A stretch of DNA of 33,279 nucleotides, taken from assembly GCF_007692705.1 (NCBI RefSeq), contig NZ_REBN01000218.1, positions 1 to 33,279 of the forward strand. Reading direction: 5' to 3'. The notes under the pieces are model-generated. The model did no database searches, was not told the DNA's origin, and saw nothing but the letters and a program-made list of their open reading frames with translations. Shown here piece by piece: positions 15,266 through 24,338 of this stretch. How positions within the stretch are numbered: position 1 is the stretch's first letter; each line of letters starts with the position of its first letter. This DNA comes from Mongoliibacter sp. GTDB lineage: Bacteria > Bacteroidota > Bacteroidia > Cytophagales > Cyclobacteriaceae. The translations under genes and the position numbers were made by a program.

Positions 15266-17969
15266 AATCCAAAAACATAATACCTTAAAATTATCGGGCT
15301 TGGAACCTTTGATTTTCACTCCTGAGATCAACTTTGTAAATGTTGGTGAAAGGACCAATATCACAGGATCCAAGAAATTTGCCCGTTTGATTCTGAACGG
15401 ACAATATGATGAAGCCCTGGAAGTGGCCTTGGATCAAGTCCGTGGAGGTGCACAGATTTTGGATGTCTGTATGGATGAGGGCATGCTGGATGGTGTAACT
15501 GCCATGCAGAAGTTTTTGAACTTGATTGCCTCAGAACCTGAAATCAGCAGAATCCCCATTATGATAGACAGTTCCCGTTGGGAAATTATCCTTGCTGGAT
15601 TGAAATGTGTACAAGGAAAGGGTATAGTCAATTCTATCAGTCTCAAGAATGGAGAGAAGGAGTTTGTTCACCAAGCCAAAACCATCAAGAAATTCGGTGC
15701 GGCAGTGGTGGTTATGGCCTTTGATGAAGATGGACAGGCAGATACTTATCAGAGAAGAATTGATATCTGTAAGCGTAGTTATGACATATTGGTGCAAGAG
15801 GTGAAATTCAATCCTCAGGACATCATTTTTGACCCCAACATTTTCCCGGTGGCAACAGGGATGGATGAACATAGGAAAAATGCTCTTGATTTCTTTCATG
15901 CGACACAATGGATCAAGCAAAACCTTCCAGGAGCCAAAGTCAGTGGAGGAGTAAGTAATGTGAGTTTTTCTTTCAGGGGTAACAACACAGTACGTGAAGC
16001 CATGCACGCTTCTTTCCTATATCATGCCATTCGGCATGGAATGGATATGGGGATAGTGAATCCAAGCATGTTGGAAGTATATGACGATATTCCGAAAGAT
16101 CTTTTACAGAAAGTAGAGGATGTTTTTTTCGACAGACATGACAATGCTACGGAGGATTTATTGGACTTTGCGGAAACTGTCAAACAAACTGGGAAAAAGG
16201 AGGTAGTGTCCGCTTTGTGGCGTGAAGATCCTGTAGAAAAAAGGATTGAGCATGCACTTGTAAAAGGTATTATTGATTTTATCATTGAAGATACTGAAGA
16301 AGCTAGAATTCACCTCAAAAATCCCTTGAAGGTGATTGAGGGTCCATTAATGGATGGGATGAATGTGGTGGGTGACCTCTTTGGGGAAGGGAAAATGTTT
16401 TTGCCTCAGGTGGTCAAATCAGCCAGGGTGATGAAGAAGGCAGTGGCCTATCTTGAGCCATTTATGCCACAAGTAGGTGATGCAGACTATAATGCCGAAC
16501 AAAGCAGTATCAAAAAAATCTTATTGGCCACTGTCAAAGGAGATGTGCATGATATCGGGAAAAATATAGTAGGAGTGGTCTTGGCTTGTAACAGTTACCA
16601 AATCATCGACCTTGGCGTAATGGTGGATGCACAGGTTATTATTGATGAAGCTATCAAGAATAAGGTAGATATTATAGGTTTGAGCGGACTGATCACTCCA
16701 TCATTGGACGAGATGGTCTATGTAGCTTCAGAAATGGAAAGGCAGGGCTTAAAAATACCTTTATTGATTGGAGGTGCTACTACATCAAGAATTCACACAG
16801 CTGTAAAAATAGACCCGGTATATTCCGGAACAGTGATCCATGTAACTGATGCCTCCAAGTCAGTACCAATTGCAGGAGAATCAATCAGTGAAGAAACCAG
16901 GGACAGCTATCATAAAAAAATCAAAGAAACCTATTTGCAACTGAGGGTAGATCATGAGGCCAAACAGCAGGTTAAGCAACTGGTAAGTTATCAGGAGGCT
17001 AAATCCAACCCGGTGTATATCAACTGGGAAAATTATCATCCTGTAAAGCCAGCAGTTTTGGGTTTGACTGTAATTGAAGAATTGGATTTAAAGGTTTTAA
17101 GGAAATATATTGATTGGACGCCGTTCTTCAGTACCTGGATGCTCAGCGGCAGGTATCCAAAAATCCTCGATGATACCGTGGTTGGAGCGGAGGCCCAGCG
17201 ACTCTTCAAAGAAGCCAATGCAATGTTGGATCAGGTTATTGCAGAAGGTTGGCTTCAAGCCAAAGCTGTGGTAGGTTTGTTTCCTGTGCAGAGGGAAGGA
17301 GATGATGTCAGGATTTTGGACCTGGAAGAAAAAGAAACGCCTTTCAGTTTTCATTTCCTGAGACAACAAGGTAAAAAAGGAAAAGGAGTACCTAATAGGT
17401 CTTTGTCGGATTACCTTCATCCCGATGAAAAGGATTATATGGGTGGGTTTGCAGTGACTGCCGGATGGGGAATAGAGGAGAAGTTGAAGGAGTTTCAGGC
17501 TACCCATGACGATTATCAAGATATCATGCTCAAGGCGCTAGCTGACAGGCTGGCTGAAGCGGGAGCGGAATATCTTCACGAATTGGTACGAAAAGAATTG
17601 TGGGGTTATGCCCAGGAAGAGCAGTTGGATAACGACGATTTGATCAAAGAAGCTTACCATGGAATAAGACCAGCACCGGGCTACCCGGCCTGTCCTGAAC
17701 ATTCAGAAAAAAGGACTTTATTTGATTTACTACAAGTAGAAAAACAAACAGGAATCACCCTTACGGATAGCTATGCCATGTACCCCACATCTTCGGTAAG
17801 CGGGTATTATTTTGCACATCCGGAAAGTAAATATTTTGGATTGGGGAAAATAGGAGAAGACCAGGTCGTAGACTATGCCGAAAGGAAAGGAGTGTCATTG
17901 ACTCAAGCTGAAAGGTGGCTGTCTCCAAATTTAGCTTATAACCCATCCTTAGCAGCTCAAGAAAATTGA
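15258..17969 (+). CDS. metH: methionine synthase, folate/cobalamin/activation subunit (MetH C-terminal part)
   Basis: A 903-residue protein with the three C-terminal modules of MetH. The pterin-binding domain (about 25-290) starts with [16 protein letters not shown] and includes MIDSSRW. The cobalamin cap is at about 315-415. The B12-binding Rossmann domain carries the D-x-H-x-x-G motif with the cobalt ligand His431 ([10 protein letters not shown]), plus [15 protein letters not shown] and GGATTS. The SAM-dependent reactivation domain (about 570-900) carries Arg804 in [15 protein letters not shown], the SAM-binding signature. It uses 5-methyl-THF to methylate cobalamin and then homocysteine held by the partner subunit. 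It overlaps the upstream gene by 8 bp and is followed by metF after 2 bp, so translation is probably coupled across all three genes. A cobalamin supply is therefore needed; no B12 genes are in the window. Confidence 0.96.
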   Translation: MTKIQKHNTLKLSGLEPLIFTPEINFVNVGERTNITGSKKFARLILNGQYDEALEVALDQVRGGAQILDVCMDEGMLDGVTAMQKFLNLIASEPEISRIPIMIDSSRWEIILAGLKCVQGKGIVNSISLKNGEKEFVHQAKTIKKFGAAVVVMAFDEDGQADTYQRRIDICKRSYDILVQEVKFNPQDIIFDPNIFPVATGMDEHRKNALDFFHATQWIKQNLPGAKVSGGVSNVSFSFRGNNTVREAMHASFLYHAIRHGMDMGIVNPSMLEVYDDIPKDLLQKVEDVFFDRHDNATEDLLDFAETVKQTGKKEVVSALWREDPVEKRIEHALVKGIIDFIIEDTEEARIHLKNPLKVIEGPLMDGMNVVGDLFGEGKMFLPQVVKSARVMKKAVAYLEPFMPQVGDADYNAEQSSIKKILLATVKGDVHDIGKNIVGVVLACNSYQIIDLGVMVDAQVIIDEAIKNKVDIIGLSGLITPSLDEMVYVASEMERQGLKIPLLIGGATTSRIHTAVKIDPVYSGTVIHVTDASKSVPIAGESISEETRDSYHKKIKETYLQLRVDHEAKQQVKQLVSYQEAKSNPVYINWENYHPVKPAVLGLTVIEELDLKVLRKYIDWTPFFSTWMLSGRYPKILDDTVVGAEAQRLFKEANAMLDQVIAEGWLQAKAVVGLFPVQREGDDVRILDLEEKETPFSFHFLRQQGKKGKGVPNRSLSDYLHPDEKDYMGGFAVTAGWGIEEKLKEFQATHDDYQDIMLKALADRLAEAGAEYLHELVRKELWGYAQEEQLDNDDLIKEAYHGIRPAPGYPACPEHSEKRTLFDLLQVEKQTGITLTDSYAMYPTSSVSGYYFAHPESKYFGLGKIGEDQVVDYAERKGVSLTQAERWLSPNLAYNPSLAAQEN

Positions 17970-17971
17970 CC

Positions 17972-18925
17972 ATGAAAATCACAGAATATATCAATCAGGC
18001 GGAAAAGCCTTTGTTTTCTTTCGAAATCCTTCCTCCGCTCAAAGGGCAGAGCCTCAATGATCTTTTGGTAGGAATTGAACCTTTGATGGAGTTTAAGCCG
18101 CCTTTTGTAGATGTGACCTATCACAGGGAAGAGTTTATTTACAAGAAACATCCCAATGGACTTTTGGAAAAAGTCAGCACCAAAAAGCGTCCGGGCACAG
18201 TGGGTATCTGTGCAGCTTTGATGAATAGATTTCAGGTAGAAGCAGTACCCCATTTATTATGTGGCGGGTTTACTAAAGAAGAAACAGAAAATGCACTTAT
18301 AGACCTAAATTTTATAGGTGTGCAGAACGTACTTGCTTTGCGTGGAGATGCCCCTAAGAATGAGGGGAAATTTGTTCCTGAACCCAATGGGCATGAATAT
18401 ACCACAACTTTGGTAGAACAGATCATAGGTATGAATCACGGTAAATACCTTCATGAGGAAACGGAGACTAGCTTCCATACCGATTTTTGTGTTGGTGTAG
18501 CTGGGTATCCCGAAAAACACTTTGAAGCACCAAGCATGAAATTTGACTTGAAGTTTCTCAAAGAAAAAGTAGAAGCAGGAGCTGAATATATCGTGACACA
18601 GATGTTTTTTGACAATGAAAAGTATTTTGATTTTGTCAAGAAAGTCAAGGCTGCGGGAATAGACGTCCCGATTATTCCAGGGTTGAAACCAATTACAACT
18701 TTAGGACAGATAACGATGTTGCCAAGGACATTTTTTCTTGACCTGCCAGATGACTTATTGGATGAACTGATCAAGTGCAAGACCAATGCTGATGTAAAAC
18801 AGGTAGGAATAGAATGGGCGATCAAGCAAAGTAAAGAACTGATAGCCAATGGAGCTCCTGTATTGCACTATTATACCATGAGTAAGGCTGATGCGACTTA
18901 TAAGATTGCAAAGGAGGTTTTTTGA
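17972..18925 (+). CDS. metF: 5,10-methylenetetrahydrofolate reductase
   Basis: This flavoenzyme reduces 5,10-methylene-THF to 5-methyl-THF, the methyl donor of the methionine synthase encoded just upstream. At 317 residues it has normal bacterial MetF length and a TIM-barrel pattern: SFEILPP near residues 14-20 with the catalytic Glu, then PPFVDVTYH, NVLALRGDAPKN and YIVTQMFFDNEKYFDFV, with the PIIPGLKPI loop. The start used is the ATG at 17972, 2 bp after the preceding stop. A TTG at 17966 in the same frame would add two residues and overlap that stop, and is less likely. It is the last gene of the SAM-riboswitch operon. Its 3' end overlaps the convergent aminotransferase gene by 28 bp, and no terminator is seen between them. 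Confidence 0.96.
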   Translation: MKITEYINQAEKPLFSFEILPPLKGQSLNDLLVGIEPLMEFKPPFVDVTYHREEFIYKKHPNGLLEKVSTKKRPGTVGICAALMNRFQVEAVPHLLCGGFTKEETENALIDLNFIGVQNVLALRGDAPKNEGKFVPEPNGHEYTTTLVEQIIGMNHGKYLHEETETSFHTDFCVGVAGYPEKHFEAPSMKFDLKFLKEKVEAGAEYIVTQMFFDNEKYFDFVKKVKAAGIDVPIIPGLKPITTLGQITMLPRTFFLDLPDDLLDELIKCKTNADVKQVGIEWAIKQSKELIANGAPVLHYYTMSKADATYKIAKEVF

Positions 18926-20013
18926 TTTTTGAAAAACTCTCTGATAAACCTGCTTATATACAAGACTTCTTTCTTTGTTAAAAATGGATTTAAAGGAAGT
19001 GATAGTGTTTGTTGACTGATCTTCTGAGCATTTGGATAAGATTTACCATCATGGTAAGGTTTCATTTTAGGAATAATCTGCGGATAATGGACCGCAGTTC
19101 CTATTCCATTTTCCAGTAGAATAGCTCTTAATTCGTCTCTTAAGGGCGTCTGTAAGGTGAAAAGGTGAAGACTATGTTGAGATTGCAGGCAATTGAGCGG
19201 TAATTTCAATGCTTTGATTTCTGACAATTCTTCCAAATAGATCTTTGCCAATTCCTTTCTTTGGATCTGCCATTGATCAAAATAATTTAACATCACATTC
19301 AAAAAGGCTGCTTGTATGCTGTCAATCCTGGCATTTTTCCCAAGAATCTCATGCTTATCCCTGTAGCTTTGACCATGATTGATCATTTGTCTAGCTCTTA
19401 GCATGAGTTCTTCATCTTTGCAGAATATTCCTCCAGCTTCTCCCAAAGCACCTAGATTTTTGGTTGGATAGAAACTAAAACAGCCAATATCTCCCCATGC
19501 CCCTGAAGCCTTATTGCCAAGCTTGGCACCGAAGGATTGTGCCGCATCTTCAATGACTTTTATTCCTTTTTCTTTAGACCATTTACACAGTTTTTCCATG
19601 GCTGCTATTTGTCCATAAAGATGGACTGGAATTACTGCTTTTAAATGATCAAGTGGCAATTCAATGAGTTTATCCAAATCAATCAGGCCATCTTGGTCGG
19701 TATCCACAAAAACCAATTCAGCTCCTGTTAGTTTCACCACTTCTGCTGTAGATACCCAGGTCAAAGCAGGTACAGCCACTTTATCTCCCGGTCCAATATT
19801 CAACAGCCTTAATGCTATTTCCAAGGCATCAGTTCCATTCGAACAAGATACAAAATCAGGGATATTCAAATAGGAAGCTATGTTGTTTTCAAAAAGGTTA
19901 ACCTCCTTTCCCCCAGAAAAAACACCCTCTTCTAACATCCTTCTGAATGTCCTTACCAACTCATTTTGTATTCCAACTGGGATTCTTTTCAGGTCGAGAA
20001 AGGGGATGTTCAT
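18898..20013 (-). CDS. DegT/DnrJ/EryC1/StrS-family PLP aminotransferase
   Basis: A 371-residue PLP enzyme of the sugar aminotransferase family, which usually transaminates keto-sugar nucleotides for surface glycans. The family motifs are present: SCSNGTDALEIALR (about 57-69), PALTWVSTAEVV, VIPVHLYGQ, VIEDAAQSFGA (about 153-163) and the PLP lysine Lys185 in SFYPTKNLGALGEAG. The substrate cannot be told from sequence. The start ATG overlaps the stop of the glycosyltransferase gene by 4 bp (ATGA), so translation is coupled. The C-terminal 28 bp overlap the end of metF on the other strand. Pairing with a glycosyltransferase supports a role in making or modifying a glycan, but no full glycan locus is present here. 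Confidence 0.92.
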   Translation of the reverse strand: MNIPFLDLKRIPVGIQNELVRTFRRMLEEGVFSGGKEVNLFENNIASYLNIPDFVSCSNGTDALEIALRLLNIGPGDKVAVPALTWVSTAEVVKLTGAELVFVDTDQDGLIDLDKLIELPLDHLKAVIPVHLYGQIAAMEKLCKWSKEKGIKVIEDAAQSFGAKLGNKASGAWGDIGCFSFYPTKNLGALGEAGGIFCKDEELMLRARQMINHGQSYRDKHEILGKNARIDSIQAAFLNVMLNYFDQWQIQRKELAKIYLEELSEIKALKLPLNCLQSQHSLHLFTLQTPLRDELRAILLENGIGTAVHYPQIIPKMKPYHDGKSYPNAQKISQQTLSLPLNPFLTKKEVLYISRFIREFFKNQKTSFAIL

Positions 20014-21302
20014 AGCTTGTCGAGGAGTTGTACCAATTGAGCAGTAAGATTTCTTCTTGAATACGAAGTGATTTTTTCAGATTGTATGAAAGTGACGGGT
20101 TTTTGGAACTCATTGAGATATTTACTTATCCCCTTCAAATCATCGTGGGCGAATACCTTTCCCGAGCCACTTTCCTTAAGTATTATAGCACTGTCTCCCT
20201 CTGGATCTCCCAATGCAAGAATGGGTCTTCCTGTGGCCATGTATTCAAAAAGTTTTCCGGGGATATTTCCTTTGGCATTTTTGGTGTCCGTGAGGATGAG
20301 TAGAAGTAATTGCGAATTTTTATAGAATTCGAATACTTTTTGATGGCTTACATAGCCTTCGAAGCTTACGTGTTTGGATAGCCAAATGTCATCATTGATG
20401 TATTCCTTTACATCCTCAGAAACCTTCCCTACGAATCGAAGTTGTACTTCCTGTTCTTTATGCCCAAAAGACTTTTTCATGGATGCCAGAAAAGGCTTGG
20501 GATTACGAATAGCATCTATGATACCTATGTAGAGAACTTCCAAGGTTTTGTTTTCGGATTCCTGATTTTTAAAAAATTCCTCAGGAAAATCTGCTTCATC
20601 AAAACCATTGGTCAACAAACGGATATCTCTATTTTTTAGCTCCATGAATTCCTTTTGGAATGTGGGGGAAATGGTCAATACCTCATCGGCTTGATCCAAT
20701 ACTTTGGCCTCCAGTCCTTTGTGTTTGTTTCGGACAAGGGTGGTCATTGGTAAAGTATCCAAAAATTCCCATTTGCTCCAAGGATCCCTAAAGTCGGCTA
20801 TCCAGGGAATACCGGTTTTTTCCTTCAATTTCAGCCCTATCAAGTGCATGCTGTGTGGAGGGCCAGTGGTAATTATACACTGGAATTGGTTTTTCTGCAC
20901 CAAATCAAGCAGGTAACTGACAGATGGCTTTACCCAGAAAATCCTTGGATCAGGTATCAGTAAGTTTGCCCTCGCCCATAGTCCTAATTTGTCTGTTAGG
21001 GAATGCTGTTTTTGCTCTAGAATTTTAGCGGGTTGATTTTTCTTATCCCTTTTCAAAGACCTGAATATGCCATATGGTTCCCATATAGGAAACTTTAATA
21101 CCTCCATTTCAGGCCCGATTTCCTTTTCCAGACTTGGATCCTGAAGTTCAAAATCAGGGTTTTCTGGGGTGAAAATCACAGGTTCCCAGCCATATTCCGG
21201 AAGGTATTTGGCAAATTTCAGCCAACGTTGCACTCCTGAGCCCGCTGATGGAGGCCAGTAGTAAGTGATGATCAGTACGCGCTTGTGGGCTAAATTAGAC
21301 AA
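20010..21302 (-). CDS. GT-B glycosyltransferase (GT4-like)
   Basis: A 430-residue glycosyltransferase of GT-B type with no membrane helix. The N-terminus has KRVLIITYYWPPSAGSGVQRW, typical of family-4-like enzymes of Bacteroidota polysaccharide loci. The N-terminal domain has ADFRDPWSKWEF near residues 168-179, and the C-terminal sugar-nucleotide domain has VLYIGIID, then KGNIPGKLFEYMATGRPILAL at about residues 343-363 with the conserved Glu. Donor and acceptor are unknown. The start codon is TTG at 21302: no ATG or GTG precedes KRVLIITYYWPP in this frame, and the family normally starts just before that motif. It is preceded by the aldo/keto reductase (38-bp gap) and overlaps the aminotransferase by 4 bp. 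Confidence 0.88.
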   Translation of the reverse strand: MSNLAHKRVLIITYYWPPSAGSGVQRWLKFAKYLPEYGWEPVIFTPENPDFELQDPSLEKEIGPEMEVLKFPIWEPYGIFRSLKRDKKNQPAKILEQKQHSLTDKLGLWARANLLIPDPRIFWVKPSVSYLLDLVQKNQFQCIITTGPPHSMHLIGLKLKEKTGIPWIADFRDPWSKWEFLDTLPMTTLVRNKHKGLEAKVLDQADEVLTISPTFQKEFMELKNRDIRLLTNGFDEADFPEEFFKNQESENKTLEVLYIGIIDAIRNPKPFLASMKKSFGHKEQEVQLRFVGKVSEDVKEYINDDIWLSKHVSFEGYVSHQKVFEFYKNSQLLLLILTDTKNAKGNIPGKLFEYMATGRPILALGDPEGDSAIILKESGSGKVFAHDDLKGISKYLNEFQKPVTFIQSEKITSYSRRNLTAQLVQLLDKL

Positions 21303-21340
21303 TGTAAGATGTGGTTGAGTGATATAAGGATTAAAATTCC

Positions 21341-22327
21341 TTACCAGTTTGGATGGATTTCATACCTGAAATACTTGTCATAGACGGCCTTTACCTTTGC
21401 CATTTTTTCAGGTGTAATATCAGGTAAATTCACTGCATTTACATTACTGGAAACCTGTTCCGCTTTGGAAGCTCCCGGAATTACCGTGCTCACAGATGGG
21501 AACATCAAGACCCACTTGATGGCCCAAGTAGCCAGGGTTTCATCACCCTGAAAGATTTCTTTTAATTCTTCCACGGCATTCAACCCTTTTGTATAGTCTA
21601 TACCTGAAAAGGTTTCTCCTTTGTCAAAAGCTTCGCCATTTCTGTTGAAATGACGGTGATCTTCCATGTTAAAGGTAGATGTGGTATTCAGTTTTCCTGT
21701 CAGCATTCCGCTAGCCAATGGAACCCTAACGATGATTCCAAAATCTTTTAACTCAGGCAATATAAATAATTCTTCCGCGGGCTTTTGTCGGAACATGTTG
21801 AAGATGATCTGAATGCTCGACACAACATCATAATTCATAGCCATTCTTGCTTCATTTACCTTCTCCACACTTACACCCAAAGCCCGGATCTTTCCTTCTT
21901 GAATTAAGTCCTCAAAAAGGCCGAATATTTCATCTCTTTCAAAAACAGGAGTAGGAGGGCAATGAAGCTGAATAAGGTCGATGATATCCAATCCCGTGTT
22001 TTTTAGGGAATTTTCAACAAATTTTCTTAGAGCCAATGTTGTATAACCTTCGTTGATGTGCGGGTTGATTTGTCTACCACATTTGGTTGCCACATAGATG
22101 TATTCTGATCTTTCTCTGACCGCTTTTCCCACAGCAGCCTCGCTAAGGCCTTCATCATATACATCAGCAGTGTCTATAAAATTTATTCCCTTGTCAATGG
22201 CTGAGTGGATGATAGTATTGGCTGCTTGATGGTCAAATTTACCTCCCCAGCCCCCTCCAACCTGCCAGGTTCCTAAGCCTACTTCTGATACTTCCCAACC
22301 AGTTTTTCCAAACTTTCTATACTTCAT
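21341..22327 (-). CDS. aldo/keto reductase
   Basis: An NAD(P)H-dependent oxidoreductase of the AKR superfamily, about 328 residues. With the start at 22327 (MKYRKFGKTGWEVSEVGLGTWQVGGGWG) the catalytic tetrad is Asp52 and Tyr57 (FIDTADVYDEG), Lys82 (VATKCG) and His122 (IQLHCPP). The C-terminal cofactor part has TVIPGASKAEQV. This resembles the large group of AKRs similar to sugar or aldehyde reductases; the physiological substrate is unknown. An in-frame upstream ATG at 22360 would add eleven residues (MLPEILVNSIM) not seen in the family and leave only 38 bp to the divergent gene, so I reject it; ATG at 22330 is equally possible. It is probably the first gene of a three-gene unit with the glycosyltransferase and aminotransferase. 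Confidence 0.93.
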   Translation of the reverse strand: MKYRKFGKTGWEVSEVGLGTWQVGGGWGGKFDHQAANTIIHSAIDKGINFIDTADVYDEGLSEAAVGKAVRERSEYIYVATKCGRQINPHINEGYTTLALRKFVENSLKNTGLDIIDLIQLHCPPTPVFERDEIFGLFEDLIQEGKIRALGVSVEKVNEARMAMNYDVVSSIQIIFNMFRQKPAEELFILPELKDFGIIVRVPLASGMLTGKLNTTSTFNMEDHRHFNRNGEAFDKGETFSGIDYTKGLNAVEELKEIFQGDETLATWAIKWVLMFPSVSTVIPGASKAEQVSSNVNAVNLPDITPEKMAKVKAVYDKYFRYEIHPNW

Positions 22328-22398
22328 CATAATACTATTTACTAAAATTTCAGGAAGCAATTTAAATTTTTATCTTTAATGCCCTTAATAAAAGTATT

Positions 22399-22788
22399 AT
22401 GAAATCGAGAAGAAAATTTATCCAAACCCTAGCCGTTGCAGGTGCAGCGTCTACCTTACCTATTTCACTTATGGCACAAGAAAACAAAAAACAAAAAATG
22501 ATACATCAGGTTTACTTTTGGTTGAATGAAGGCGTAGATACGCAGGATTTTATCAAAGAAGCATCTGAATTGGGAAAGTGTAAATCTGTAGATAAATTTT
22601 ACATTGGTACGCCGGCTCCTACTGAGGCAAGAGATGTTGTAGACAGTAGTTATCAGGTAGCGTGTACGCTGTTCTTCAAGAGTATTGAGGATCAGAACGA
22701 ATACCAGGTTGACCCCAAGCACCTTGCCTTTATTGAGAAAAATGCGACAAAGTGGTCAACTGTAAAAGTTTATGATTTTGTAATATGA
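22399..22788 (+). CDS. Tat-signal Dabb-domain protein
   Basis: A small protein of 129 residues. The N-terminus is a twin-arginine signal (MKSRRKFIQTLAVAGAAS then LPISLMAQ), so the folded protein is probably exported by Tat or retained by its uncleaved signal. The mature part (about 33-129) fits the Dabb stress-responsive dimeric alpha/beta barrel: it opens with MIHQVYFWLNEG, has a central SSYQVACTLFFKSIEDQNEYQVDPKHLAFIEK and ends with VKVYDFVI. Dabb domains form dimeric ferredoxin-like barrels; no catalytic residue or cofactor is evident. It is divergent from the aldo/keto reductase and 52 bp upstream of the S41 peptidase, on the same strand. Function unknown. Confidence 0.85.
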   Translation: MKSRRKFIQTLAVAGAASTLPISLMAQENKKQKMIHQVYFWLNEGVDTQDFIKEASELGKCKSVDKFYIGTPAPTEARDVVDSSYQVACTLFFKSIEDQNEYQVDPKHLAFIEKNATKWSTVKVYDFVI

Positions 22789-22840
22789 ACCGAACGGACT
22801 TCATAATACGTTTATAAGATTAAATAAAAATAATTAAAGA

Positions 22841-24184
22841 ATGAATAATCTCCGCTTGTCCCTTTGGAGTCTGATGCTGGCCATGATGCTGGTAATGATT
22901 TCCTGTAATCCTGAAGATGAAGATGTAGATCCAACCAAAGTTCAGAACGAAGTTCATAAGGCTATTTATGACGTGATGAGTGATTGGTATTATTGGAATC
23001 GGGAAATGCCAACTGATGTTAGCTTCTCAGGAACAATGAGTAATCAGGATTTTCTAGAGCAATTGCGTTATACACCTTTGGATAGGCAGGGTTGGACTTA
23101 CATTACAACCCAAGAAGCCTTCAGAGCGGCATTTACAGGTCAGGTGAGTGGGGTCCATGGTTTTAGAATGGGAATGGATCAAAATGAAAGATTGTTTATT
23201 GCTTCTGTGCTGAAAACGGGCCCCGCTGGAGCTGATGGATGGCAGAGGGGATGGCAGATTTTAGAAATCAATGGCAAACAAATAAGCGAATTCCGGAATT
23301 CTAGTGGTGGATATAGCATTGATACTGGACCAAATCAAGTCGGTATATCCAATACATTTAAATTCAAGTTACCTGACGGGACGGAAACTACCAGAACCAT
23401 TACAAAAGAGGCTTTTTCGGCTAATTCAGTTGCATTTCAAGATGTTTTCGAAGTAGAAAACAAAAAAGTTGGATATTGGGTGTATGAAAGCTTTAGAGCC
23501 AGCCCGAATGTTACGCCTACCAAAAGTATAGAGGTTGAAGAGTCATTTAATAAATTTATTTCGGAAGGCATTGATGAACTTATCATAGACCTAAGGTATA
23601 ATGGTGGAGGCTCAGTGGACGTTGCGCTTCAGGTGATGAACTATCTGATTCCTGCCAGTGCAGACAACAGGACAGCTTATGTATACAGATATAATGGAAA
23701 GCAAAGCACGAATAATAGAACGGTAAGTTTCCGTAAAGAAGGTGGTTTGTCTATCAATAAAATTGTTTTTATCACTGCAAGAGGATCTGCTTCAGCTTCT
23801 GAGCTGATTATCAATAGTCTTAAACCTTACATGGATGTAACAATTGTAGGAGATAATACTTACGGCAAACCAGTAGGCCAGTTTCCTTTGTCCTCATTTA
23901 GCAGGACTTTGGTAGAAAACAATGTTGAAGTGGTTCCAGTGACATTTTCATTGGCCAATTCACGTGGTGAGGCTGATTTTTTTGAGGGATTCAAGCCAGA
24001 CGCCATGGTTGGTGATGATCTCACAAGGAACTGGGGAGATAAACAAGAAGCAAGACTTGCTGCAGCTTTAAATATGATTAGTTCAGGCGGTGTTTCTGCA
24101 AGGATGGCAAATACCTATTACAGACCAAAATGGGAAATGATAGATCAATTTGAAGGATTGGAAAAAGAGTTTCCGATGTTTTGA
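22841..24184 (+). CDS. S41 family peptidase lipoprotein (C-terminal-processing protease type)
   Basis: A 447-residue serine protease of the tail-specific (Tsp/CtpA) family. It starts with a lipoprotein signal, with Cys22 after VMIS, and an acidic run NPEDEDVDP that may influence sorting to the outer membrane or surface. Residues about 36-100 form an N-terminal helical part (VHKAIYDVMSDWYYWN), and a PDZ-like domain lies at about 105-190 (VLKTGPAGADGWQRGWQILEIN). The protease domain has DLRYNGGGSVD near 250-260, the nucleophile Ser318 in ARGSASASELI and the general-base Lys343 in YGKPVGQ, 25 residues apart as in known Ser/Lys dyads. It cleaves proteins near their C-termini by family; the target is unknown. 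It may share a transcript with the Dabb gene. Confidence 0.92.
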   Translation: MNNLRLSLWSLMLAMMLVMISCNPEDEDVDPTKVQNEVHKAIYDVMSDWYYWNREMPTDVSFSGTMSNQDFLEQLRYTPLDRQGWTYITTQEAFRAAFTGQVSGVHGFRMGMDQNERLFIASVLKTGPAGADGWQRGWQILEINGKQISEFRNSSGGYSIDTGPNQVGISNTFKFKLPDGTETTRTITKEAFSANSVAFQDVFEVENKKVGYWVYESFRASPNVTPTKSIEVEESFNKFISEGIDELIIDLRYNGGGSVDVALQVMNYLIPASADNRTAYVYRYNGKQSTNNRTVSFRKEGGLSINKIVFITARGSASASELIINSLKPYMDVTIVGDNTYGKPVGQFPLSSFSRTLVENNVEVVPVTFSLANSRGEADFFEGFKPDAMVGDDLTRNWGDKQEARLAAALNMISSGGVSARMANTYYRPKWEMIDQFEGLEKEFPMF

Positions 24185-24192
24185 TTAGAGAT

Positions 24193-24220
24193 AAGACAAA
24201 AGACCCAAGACACAAGATGG
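24193..24220. repeat. heptanucleotide tandem array, AAGACNN type
   Basis: Four consecutive 7-base units start with AAGA: AAGACAA, AAGACCC, AAGACAC, AAGATGG, beginning 9 bp after the S41 peptidase stop codon. The first four or five positions are constant and the last two or three drift, so this looks like an ageing tandem array in non-coding DNA. Confidence 0.65.
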
Positions 24221-24259
24221 GTTTGAATAGATAGAAAGGGTGTGATAATCGGAAGGCTT

Positions 24260-24287
24260 CGTAAATCGTATTTCGTAAATCGTAAAT
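24260..24287. repeat. heptanucleotide tandem array, CGTAAAT type
   Basis: Four consecutive 7-base units: CGTAAAT, CGTATTT, CGTAAAT, CGTAAAT. Three units are identical and the second differs at two bases. It is 39 bp from a second heptamer array of unrelated sequence and 14 bp before the shared terminator hairpin. Confidence 0.75.
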
Positions 24288-24301
24288 TCAATAGCTTTAC
24301 C

Positions 24302-24338
24302 AAAAAAACCAGCAGGATATCTTCTGCTGGTTTTTTTT
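24302..24338. terminator. bidirectional terminator between convergent genes
   Basis: CCAGCAG (24309-24315) pairs with CTGCTGG (24324-24330), flanked by seven A (24302-24308) and eight T (24331-24338), so a strong hairpin with a T tract forms on both strands. It serves the S41 peptidase transcript on plus and the SRPBCC/hydrolase transcript on minus. The stop codon of the minus gene overlaps the T run. Confidence 0.88.

Noticed and set aside
15250-15270. metH split considered as a frameshift error or pseudogene
   Set aside because: Both frames have their own start and stop, complete domains, and the combined length matches fused MetH; the split is also known in this phylum.
15531-16007. 158-residue open frame on the minus strand
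   Set aside because: Antisense to the pterin domain of methionine synthase, which has full conserved motifs; no own start context or family pattern.
17966-17971. TTG start for metF
   Set aside because: ATG at 17972 is two codons downstream, just after the previous stop, and gives the normal MetF N-terminus.
22331-22360. longer start of the aldo/keto reductase
   Set aside because: It would add residues not typical of the family and leave too little DNA for two divergent promoters.
24193-24287. short repeats considered as a CRISPR array
   Set aside because: Units are 7 bases with no spacers and no cas genes are nearby.
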